From: JBBSJV01 sp038256935
GTDB lineage: Bacteria; Patescibacteriota; JACMRA01
Direction: 5' to 3'
Assembly: GCA_038256935.1 (NCBI GenBank)
Contig: JBBSJV010000093.1
Location: 1-5,058, forward strand
DNA: 5,058 nucleotides
Below are positions 1-5,058 of the stretch, one piece after another. A model generated the notes under the pieces. The model saw only the letters and a list, made by a program, of their open reading frames with translations. It had not been told where the DNA came from and ran no database searches. Positions within the stretch are counted from its first letter, which is position 1. Every line of letters begins with the position of its first letter. The position numbers and the translations under genes were made by a program.

Positions 1-1078
1 CAAGGGATACATCTCTTTCATGACCGATAGCTACAATTGTTGGTCTTGTTAGTCCATAAATACTTCGCACCACAGCTTCTGCGTTAAAGATCTGCAAATC
101 ATCTTTGCTACCACCACCTCGAGTAATGACTACGGTATCTATTGATTTTTCATCGATGACTTGATTTGCCTGTTTCAAAGCTTCTATTAATTCATACTCA
201 GCACCCACACCTTGAGTTTTGATTGGTAGATGATAGATATTAATTCCACCTCTTCGCCGCCCTAAAACATTGGTAAAGTCAGAAATAGCCGCGCTACTAA
301 GACTTGCAAGCAGTAATATATTTTTTGGCAGTTTAGGTAGGCTTCGTTTGCGGGTAGGGTCAAAGAGCCCTTCTTTTTCCAGTTTTTCTTCTAGCAGTTT
401 GAGATTTCTAAGTAATTCACCTTCTCCTGTTAATTGGATGGATTTGATATCAAAATAGATTTTGGAATACTTGGATAATTTAAACTGACCTTTTACTCGA
501 ACAGACAATCCTTCATTGAGTGGGAACCCTCCGCGCAAGACTACTCCACCAAAGACACTACAATCCAGGCGAGTGTCTTCACTATCTTTGAGGCCAAAAT
601 AATACATTTGTTTGACTGGTCTGACTTCACTTAGCTCACCTTCAATAGTATACTCATTTTCTCCAATTAACCTTTTGACCTGACTAAGAGCTTCACTAAC
701 AGAGAGTACTCTTTCACTAACAGGTTCAGTTTGAATACCACGAGTAAGACGATCGATTGCAGAGTCAAGCAATAACCAAGTATCCCGATCAGCTTCTTGG
801 AGTTGCCATGATTTGAGATCTGTTATGATTTCTTTGGAGCCAAGTTGAGCTATTGCTGTTGCAGTTTTGCGTTTGATCTGGACGCTTTTGTTATCTTTTA
901 ATTTTATCAGAGCTTTGACATACTCGCTTTTTCTATGAGTTAGGACCCAGTTGATTTGCTCTAATAGTGGTTTGACTTTGAGATTTGGAGAAAGAAAATC
1001 ATCACCAATTTGCTCCAAAACCTTAGTATTAGAACTAGTTGTAGTATCAACATCCTCATTTAAAAACAAATCTGACAT
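1..1078 (-). CDS. xseA: Exodeoxyribonuclease VII large subunit, N-terminal 359 residues (runs off left edge), with HEAT-like N-terminal extension
   Basis: Exonuclease VII large subunit degrades single-stranded DNA in the cytoplasm in complex with many copies of the small subunit XseB, in DNA repair. Translating the minus strand from the ATG at 1078-1076 gives 359 open codons with no stop before the edge. Residues about 120-218 form the OB-fold ssDNA-binding domain (VSEAL at 127-131, EGELSEV at 146-152, YYFGLKD at 159-165). The catalytic domain starts near 237 and shows TRGGGSKDDL (319-328) and GHERD (352-356). The residues matching the four reported essential for E. coli ExoVII appear kept: D267, R320, H353, D356. 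The coiled-coil C-terminal part lies outside the window. Unlike ordinary XseA, in which the OB fold begins near the N-terminus, about 120 residues precede it here; 50-112 look like HEAT repeats (see findings). An in-frame TGA lies upstream of the ATG, so the extension cannot be much longer. Family assignment is very secure; activity is inferred. Confidence 0.95.
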   Translation of the reverse strand, partial: MSDLFLNEDVDTTTSSNTKVLEQIGDDFLSPNLKVKPLLEQINWVLTHRKSEYVKALIKLKDNKSVQIKRKTATAIAQLGSKEIITDLKSWQLQEADRDTWLLLDSAIDRLTRGIQTEPVSERVLSVSEALSQVKRLIGENEYTIEGELSEVRPVKQMYYFGLKDSEDTRLDCSVFGGVVLRGGFPLNEGLSVRVKGQFKLSKYSKIYFDIKSIQLTGEGELLRNLKLLEEKLEKEGLFDPTRKRSLPKLPKNILLLASLSSAAISDFTNVLGRRRGGINIYHLPIKTQGVGAEYELIEALKQANQVIDEKSIDTVVITRGGGSKDDLQIFNAEAVVRSIYGLTRPTIVAIGHERDVSL

Positions 1079-1085
1079 TACTTCT

Positions 1086-1114
1086 AATTTATTCAAAAAT
1101 GTGATTCAGGTCAA
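1086..1114 (-). promoter_or_regulatory. Candidate xseA promoter, possibly giving a leaderless transcript
   Basis: On the minus strand TTGACC (1114-1109, 5 of 6 to the sigma-70 -35 consensus) is followed after 17 bases by TAAATT (1091-1086, 4 of 6 to the -10 consensus). Only seven bases (1085-1079) separate the -10 from the ATG, so transcription would start at or next to the start codon. The -10 match is mediocre. A second TTGACT box lies further upstream, around 1160, but has no well-spaced -10. GAAG just before the ATG (1084-1081) is too close to act as a normal Shine-Dalgarno. Confidence 0.4.
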
Positions 1115-1269
1115 CTGGCATTTAGTTCTTTAATACAGCTATTGATGTATGAGTTGTCAGTCAAAATTTATTGTTGGAATTACTTGAGCACAACAGTGAA
1201 AGATATTTCCAAATTGTAGAGAATCATAAGAAGCTGATATAGATATATAAAAAGGGCGATAGGATTATA

Positions 1270-1298
1270 TTTACAATAAATATATATAGTATTATAAT
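1270..1298 (+). promoter_or_regulatory. Strong sigma-70-type promoter of the methyltransferase-Nudix unit
   Basis: TTTACA (1270-1275, 5 of 6 to consensus) and a perfect TATAAT (1293-1298) are separated by the optimal 17 bases within very AT-rich DNA. Transcription would begin near 1304-1306 and leave a 5' leader of about 36 bases that is almost all A, without a Shine-Dalgarno sequence, before the ATG at 1342. This is the best promoter match in the window and supports the ATG at 1342 as the true start. The rest of the divergent gap (1115-1269) shows nothing else I can name. Confidence 0.75.
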
Positions 1299-1395
1299 TT
1301 TCCTACAAAAAACAGATTTACAAAAATAAAAACAAAAAATTATGTCAGAATCAAATTCATTTTCAAATCTTAGAACAGCTACAGAAGACTCAACT

Positions 1396-1422
1396 CCAAA
1401 CCAACCAAACCAACCAGACCAA
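1396..1422 (+). repeat. Three tandem 9-bp units encoding Pro-Asn/Asp-Gln
   Basis: Two exact copies of CCAAACCAA (1396-1404, 1405-1413) and one copy with a single change, CCAGACCAA (1414-1422), lie in frame in the methyltransferase and encode PNQ-PNQ-PDQ (residues 19-27). The following bases CAAAACAAG look like a further decayed unit (QNK). The unit is a multiple of three, so copy-number change by slippage would only alter the length of the disordered N-terminal linker. Confidence 0.85.
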
Positions 1423-1756
1423 CAAAACAAGAAGGTATACAATGAAAATAGAAGATTATGGAATCAACAGATGAAATATAGAAGAGGGGAATCAATAAAT
1501 TTACCACCGAATGATTTTGCATTAGACATTGCAAACCAAAAGCTTCTACTAAATAATGGTTTATATTTCGAAATTGGCCCTGGCGATTCTTTTAGAGATG
1601 CAATATGTATTGCAGAAGCTTACGAAATAGGCTCTAGACCTACAATATTAGGTGCTGATATTACACCTGAAGCCGTTAGATATATTATCCAAGACCTAAA
1701 ACCAACTTTACAGGAAAAAGGCATTAAAGCTGAAGCAATAAAGGCGGGAGCATAAA

Positions 1757-1768
1757 ATACAGCTGTAT
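1757..1768. repeat. Perfect 12-bp palindrome just after the internal stop codon
   Basis: ATACAGCTGTAT is its own reverse complement and starts one base after the in-frame TAA at 1753-1755 of the methyltransferase frame. It has no loop, so it is unlikely to be an RNA hairpin; it could be a protein-binding dyad. About one 12-bp palindrome is expected by chance in a window of this size, so it may mean nothing. Confidence 0.35.
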
Positions 1769-2132
1769 GGACGAAATTCTTAGATCTTCATGATCAAAAA
1801 CTTGATATGTTCTATGCCAGATCTTCTTTGCATCTAGATGACTCGGAACTAGAGGAGTTTATGATCGAGTTGACGACTAGATTAAAAACCGGCGGATATA
1901 TATGTATCGAAGGAAAAACTCCAGAGGACAAAAAAATGGCAAGAAGCCAAGAAATACGACCAGGCTTGTGGTCAGATCCAAATGAATCAGGGCATGTCAG
2001 AAGATTGTGGAGCGAGGAATCTATTCAAAAGTTGTGCGATCAAAATAGATTGACAATTATACAACTATCAAATCATAATGATCAGTTCGGAAGCTTTATA
2101 CGATTTATTGCTCAAAAGAACTGGTAAAAATT

Positions 2133-2813
2133 ATGAACAATACAAAAAGACAAATTACAACTATTATTCCATTTAGAGTCATCCAACAAGTAGGGAATGC
2201 AGTCCTTGAATTTTATGTTCATACTCGATACAAACCACTTGTTAGTCCTGAATATTCAAATTTATATGAATTTCCAGTTGGCGGTGTAGATGAAAATGAG
2301 GATTCTCTCGAAGCTGGTTTGAGGGAGTTAAAAGAAGAAACTGGGATGATTGGTAACCATATCTATCCGCCACAATTTGTACAATTGACTATTATTAGTG
2401 GATCAGATAAAGTTGCTGGTTATGATAGTTTTTATAATTTGGAGATGCAAGAAACTACGCATGGATTACTTTGGCAGGGACCTGTGTTTTTAGTCAGAGT
2501 TAGCTCCCAAGAGACTCCTGTTCCAAATCCTACAGAAGCCAAAGACCCTTTATGGTTAAGTGTCCAAGAAATAATCGAATTAGCTTATAATCAGAATTTT
2601 CAAACTCGCCCTGAGCATTTTGAAGATACAAATAGAACTTTTTTTGATCTTCAATTGCCAGCACTTAGACATTTAGCCACTAAATTGTTATCTAAAGAAT
2701 TCAAATCAGAGCTGATAAATCTTGGAGAACAAAAGCAACAAATTGGTTCTGAAATTACATCAAATCTTAGAGAAATAAAACCTAAATGGTATGAAACAAA
2801 AAAGTTACTTTAA
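2133..2813 (+). CDS. Nudix hydrolase with helical C-terminal tail
   Basis: Nudix enzymes cleave nucleoside diphosphates linked to another group X, such as ADP-ribose, nucleotide sugars or damaged dNTPs, in the cytoplasm using Mg2+. The 226-residue protein has a complete Nudix box at residues 50-72 fitting Gx5Ex7REUxEExGU: G50, E57, then RELKEETGM at 64-72 with the metal-binding glutamates E65, E68 and E69 all present. The Nudix fold spans roughly 8-155, with WLSVQEI (141-147) as a late conserved-type segment. Residues 160-226 form an extra, charged, mostly helical tail. The length and the EFPVGGV lead-in resemble ADP-ribose pyrophosphatase-like members, but the sequence cannot fix the substrate. 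ATG 2133 lies 5 bases after the methyltransferase stop, so the two are surely co-transcribed. There is no Shine-Dalgarno, so translation may be coupled to the upstream gene, and the nonsense codon there could lower Nudix expression. Confidence 0.9.
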   Translation: MNNTKRQITTIIPFRVIQQVGNAVLEFYVHTRYKPLVSPEYSNLYEFPVGGVDENEDSLEAGLRELKEETGMIGNHIYPPQFVQLTIISGSDKVAGYDSFYNLEMQETTHGLLWQGPVFLVRVSSQETPVPNPTEAKDPLWLSVQEIIELAYNQNFQTRPEHFEDTNRTFFDLQLPALRHLATKLLSKEFKSELINLGEQKQQIGSEITSNLREIKPKWYETKKLL

Positions 2814-2914
2814 TATTTTTTAGTTTCTGATACTTTTTGAAACAATTGAGTAATTAGTTTTATTAACGTAATTTATAACTCGTACTCTTCTAGAATTATG
2901 TTAGACTGAAAATT

Positions 2915-2959
2915 TTGAAATATAAATTATTTGCAGAATATATAAAAATGTAGTATATT
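2915..2959 (+). promoter_or_regulatory. Promoter region of the surface protein gene (two overlapping candidates)
   Basis: Candidate one is TTTGCA (2930-2935), an 18-base spacer, and TATATT (2954-2959), placing the start of transcription near 2966. Candidate two is TTGAAA (2915-2920, 5 of 6), an 18-base spacer, and TATATA (2939-2944), with start near 2951. Either gives a short A-rich leader before the ATG at 2989. The sequence alone does not decide between them. The remainder of the 175-base gap (2814-2914) is AT-rich and holds no clear terminator for the upstream unit. Confidence 0.45.
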
Positions 2960-2988
2960 GGTTGTGTAAACCAAACAAAAACAAAAAT

Positions 2989-4011
2989 ATGTTATTAAAT
3001 CACAATAAATCATGGGTGAGTTCAATCTCACGATCTTTAGTAGCTTTGACTTTAGTTATCATGGCTTTTGGAAATCTTGGCCTTGTTCAAACTCGAGCGG
3101 CAGGAGTAAACGTTGTTTTGTCACCTTCTACAATGACAGTGTCTTCTGCAACCACAGTGACTCTCACATTTACTACTACAGCGCCAGTCCCTGTTAATGG
3201 AACAATTCAAGTATATCGCCCGACTGCAGGCTATACTGGTACTGCAGCTCTAGCTGTATCTGCTGGTGCAATTGGTGCAACAACAAATACAGTCTCTGGA
3301 AGTGACACCTTATCAACGGCAACTGTATCTACTCAAATCCCAGCTGGAGCCTTAACAATCACCGTATCTGGATTGAGTACAAGCGCAACTGCTGCTAATA
3401 ACTCTTTTAAAATATACACCTCTGCAGGAGACTATGGAGGAGCTTTTCAATATGTAGGGCTTGCAAATGTAGTGACTGTCAGAGCTCGTGTATTATCAAC
3501 GCTATCCTTTGCAATTAGAAACAATACTGATACCGGGGATACAAATATTTGTGATATGGGTGATCTAATTGTCTCAGCAATCGGGGCTTGTGAATACAGG
3601 CTAAAAGTAGCTACTAATGCCGCAAATGGTTACACTATTAATGTTACAACCTCGGGTAACTTTACAAACGGTGCATACCCATTTGCTAATGCAGCTGTTG
3701 GATCTGGTGGCACTGGTGGAACTGCACAAGTTGCTGGAACCGAACTTTACGGAGCAATAATTACAAAAGGTAGTATAACTAGTATCGGCGGAACAACTGT
3801 TTTAGCAGCTTTATATAATGCAGGGGCAAGTAATGTAAGCTATGTTAACACAGCTTCTGCAACTTTACTAACAGCCAACAAACCTAATAGTCCGGTAGCC
3901 TCTGATACGACAAATACTACACTTGTAAGGCATGAAGCTGCTATTTCTAACGCTACCCCAGCAGGAATCTACCAGCAGACTGTAACCTATACCGTCTCCC
4001 CATCATTTTAA
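2989..4011 (+). CDS. Secreted beta-rich surface protein, WxL-like
   Basis: This 340-residue protein is exported: residues 1-37 form a signal peptide with K7 and R15 as the basic region, a hydrophobic core from L17 to about V33, and likely cleavage after TRA (35-37) or the next Ala. The mature part is rich in Ala, Thr, Ser, Gly and Val. It has an N-terminal Ig-like beta region (about 39-150) and a C-terminal beta region (about 160-340) with TVRARVLSTLSFAI (163-176), two cysteines (C188, C201) that may form a disulfide, NGYTINV (213-219), and the closing strand QQTVTYTVSP (329-338). The layout recalls WxL-type C-terminal domains that bind the cell wall, but the mature protein has no tryptophan, so this is a fold-level guess. 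I chose ATG 2989 over an in-frame TTG at 2962 because the TTG sits at or before the likely transcription start and would put nine polar residues before the signal peptide. A pilin-like or S-layer-like role is also possible. Confidence 0.8.
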   Translation: MLLNHNKSWVSSISRSLVALTLVIMAFGNLGLVQTRAAGVNVVLSPSTMTVSSATTVTLTFTTTAPVPVNGTIQVYRPTAGYTGTAALAVSAGAIGATTNTVSGSDTLSTATVSTQIPAGALTITVSGLSTSATAANNSFKIYTSAGDYGGAFQYVGLANVVTVRARVLSTLSFAIRNNTDTGDTNICDMGDLIVSAIGACEYRLKVATNAANGYTINVTTSGNFTNGAYPFANAAVGSGGTGGTAQVAGTELYGAIITKGSITSIGGTTVLAALYNAGASNVSYVNTASATLLTANKPNSPVASDTTNTTLVRHEAAISNATPAGIYQQTVTYTVSPSF

Positions 4012-4044
4012 TAGGAAAAATTAATTCAATTTTGATTGACAATT

Positions 4045-4051
4045 AGGTGGG
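4045..4051 (+). promoter_or_regulatory. Shine-Dalgarno-like AGGTGGG upstream of the membrane-anchored partner gene
   Basis: AGGTGGG is the only strong Shine-Dalgarno-like sequence before any gene in this window. It lies 19 bases before ATG 4071, longer than the usual 5-10. The nearer ATG at 4053 is in the same frame but meets TAG at 4062-4064 after three codons, so it cannot be the start. An ATT codon at 4065, also in frame, would be better spaced, but ATT starts are rare. Confidence 0.4.
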
Positions 4052-4070
4052 AATGGACTTTTAGATTGCA

Positions 4071-5058
4071 ATGCGACATAGAATAGTCTTTTTCTTTGGG
4101 GTAATGATTTTTTGTATTTTTGGGTTCTATACTTCTGTCTCTGCACAAGAATTAAAATACGATGTACAAGGCTTTACTGTTTCTCCCTCAATTCAAGAAA
4201 TTGAAGCTGAAGCTGGCCGCGTGTATGATATTGATTATAAAATCGAGAATAAAACAGGTATTGAAAATCTCAAAACCAAAATTACCATCGAAACATTCCA
4301 GGAAGGTTCCATTCAGAGTTCATCAAATATAGTTCCTTTTAGTGAAGATAAAGATATAAGTTTTTGGTTGAATGTACCCGAAAGCCAAACTTTCCCTGCC
4401 GATCAAATTGTGAATCAAAGATATCAATTAAGCATACCTGAAAAAACTCCTTCAGGGGCGTATTTTTTTGCTATTGTATACGAACCACTGACTAATTCTG
4501 AAGAGGCACTTACTCCAGCTAACAGCTTGGTTCTAAAAACTAGAATTGCCTCACTACTTTTTGTTAATATTGGCGGTGATAACTCAAAGCAGCCCACAAT
4601 TCAAGATTTCAAAGCCTCGCCGACTTGGATCGATCCATTTTTTGATAATCTCATAGTTTCATACGGGGTTACAGTAAAAGGGCTTAGCTTTTATAGACCA
4701 GCTGGAAATATATATCTTTATGATGAAAGCTCTGATCAAATCGTAACCTTAAATTCCATATTATCAGAGTCTTTGATTTTACCTGGCGCTCAACGTTCTT
4801 ATACTGACTGTTACGGAGAAACAATAATCAATAACACCTGCGCAAAAGAGCAAAGAATACAGCTACCATGGATTGGGAAACGAACTGTAGAATTGCGTTT
4901 GGATTATACTGATGGTACAGGCTCGCCAAAGTCTGATGTGTCTAAACAGGAGGTGATTTTCTTCCCGTATAAGATGCTGTTATCTATTCTAGCTATTTCG
5001 CTTGTATTTGGAGGTGGGTATTTTGGATATCGTATCTTTGTAAAAAAAATTAATAAAA
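4071..5058 (+). CDS. Membrane-anchored two-domain extracellular protein, DUF916/WxL-interacting-protein-like (cut by right edge)
   Basis: The 329 visible residues show a signal peptide (basic MRHR, hydrophobic core 5-20, cleavage likely after VSA at 23-25). Two extracellular beta domains follow (about 29-168 and 174-296), then a transmembrane helix (about 302-320) and a basic cytoplasmic end (R321, K325, K326). Domain one opens with GFTVSPSIQEIEAEAG (34-49) and has YDIDYKIENKTG (52-63) and the SGAYFFAIVYEP strand (128-139), matching the style of DUF916, the peptidoglycan-binding domain of WxL-interacting proteins. Domain two would correspond to DUF3324 and holds C247 and C257, a possible disulfide. 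The order and length (about 330-350 residues) fit that family, so the gene probably ends just beyond the window. It lies 59 bases after the surface protein gene on the same strand, and the pair likely acts together at the cell surface. TAG at 4062-4064 in frame fixes the start at or after 4065. The family call is from pattern, not a search; another Ig-fold anchor protein is possible. Confidence 0.75.
   Translation, partial: MRHRIVFFFGVMIFCIFGFYTSVSAQELKYDVQGFTVSPSIQEIEAEAGRVYDIDYKIENKTGIENLKTKITIETFQEGSIQSSSNIVPFSEDKDISFWLNVPESQTFPADQIVNQRYQLSIPEKTPSGAYFFAIVYEPLTNSEEALTPANSLVLKTRIASLLFVNIGGDNSKQPTIQDFKASPTWIDPFFDNLIVSYGVTVKGLSFYRPAGNIYLYDESSDQIVTLNSILSESLILPGAQRSYTDCYGETIINNTCAKEQRIQLPWIGKRTVELRLDYTDGTGSPKSDVSKQEVIFFPYKMLLSILAISLVFGGGYFGYRIFVKKINK

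Larger units (their letters stand above)
1342..2127 (+). pseudogene. Class I SAM-dependent methyltransferase interrupted by one in-frame TAA
   Basis: This would be a 261-position cytoplasmic methyltransferase; the substrate is unknown. The first part (1342-1755, 137 codons) holds a disordered N/Q/P-rich N-terminus (residues 1-31), the SAM-binding motif I YFEIGPGDS (75-83) and the acidic strand-2 motif ILGADIT (102-108). TAA at 1753-1755 is position 138. The same frame then continues without a gap for 123 codons: the motif IV-like LDMFYARSSLHL (154-165), the post-motif strand LKTGGYICIEGK (181-192), and a C-terminal part ending in TAA at 2125-2127. Neither half alone would make a complete Rossmann fold. 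A restart at ATG 1807 has no ribosome binding site and would begin inside the motif IV strand. Since the frame is intact on both sides, only one base change is needed to restore it. I read it as a recently inactivated gene or a sequencing or assembly error; a functional split or readthrough is less likely. Family call is good; substrate is open. Confidence 0.8.

Noticed and set aside
270..458. Plus-strand Ser-rich 62-codon open frame
   Set aside because: It is antisense to the XseA catalytic domain; its Ser/Phe runs reflect the Glu/Lys codons of the real gene.
951..1133. Plus-strand 60-codon open frame
   Set aside because: It lies antisense to the xseA N-terminus, which is clearly the coding strand, and shows no domain of its own.
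1224..1442. Minus-strand 72-codon open frame rich in Phe and Ile
   Set aside because: It overlaps the methyltransferase start and its promoter. Its hydrophobic composition is what the reverse complement of the A-rich leader and the CCAAAC repeat yields (WSGWFGWFG is the antisense of the repeat).
1342..2127. Alternative genetic code as explanation for the internal stop
   Set aside because: The stop is TAA, not the TGA recoded in SR1 and Gracilibacteria, and none of the other genes has in-frame stops.
2823..2843. Possible terminator hairpin after the Nudix gene (GTTTC ... GAAAC)
   Set aside because: The stem is only 5 bp with an 11-base loop and no T-run follows it; the T-run at 2815-2820 is before the stem.
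3012..3197. 61-codon open frame inside the surface protein gene
   Set aside because: It is in another frame within a clear signal-peptide protein and has no supporting start or domain.
4026..4039. Small hairpin TCAAT-TTTG-ATTGA between the two surface genes
   Set aside because: A 5-bp AT-rich stem is too weak to call a terminator or regulatory element, and no T-run follows.
1..5058. CRISPR array, tRNA, rRNA or insertion sequence
   Set aside because: I saw no spaced direct repeats, no tRNA-like cloverleaf, no rRNA-like conserved stretches, and no transposase or terminal inverted repeats.

Overview
The window is AT-rich bacterial DNA with four genes or gene remnants and one partial gene at each edge. 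It looks like a member of the Candidate Phyla Radiation (Patescibacteria). I infer this from style only: A-rich leaders mostly without Shine-Dalgarno sequences, an unusually extended XseA, and Ala/Thr/Ser-rich secreted proteins paired with a DUF916-like membrane-anchored partner. No phylogenetic marker is present, so placement is tentative and a Firmicutes relative is not excluded. The long frames use ordinary stops and contain no in-frame TGA, so there is no sign of the UGA-glycine code of some CPR lineages.

Left part (1-1078, minus strand): the N-terminal 359 residues of exonuclease VII large subunit (xseA), running off the left edge. It has a HEAT-like helical extension in front of the usual OB fold. 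Its best promoter match sits so close to the ATG that the mRNA may be leaderless.

Middle part (1079-2813): a divergent intergenic region with a very good promoter (TTTACA-17-TATAAT) drives a two-gene unit: a class I SAM-dependent methyltransferase and, 5 bases later, a Nudix hydrolase. The methyltransferase frame is interrupted by a single in-frame TAA between its SAM-binding half and its C-terminal half. The frame and protein similarity continue normally after the stop, so this is a recent nonsense mutation, a sequencing error or, less likely, a recoded or split gene. The Nudix protein has an intact canonical Nudix box.

Right part (2814-5058): a second promoter region, then a secreted 340-residue beta-rich surface protein. 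After 59 bases comes a signal-peptide protein with two beta domains and a C-terminal transmembrane helix, cut by the right edge. The pair resembles WxL-domain protein plus DUF916/DUF3324 (WxL-interacting protein) modules of Gram-positive bacteria: a secreted surface protein and its membrane-anchored partner. The mature surface protein has no tryptophan, so a literal WxL motif is absent.
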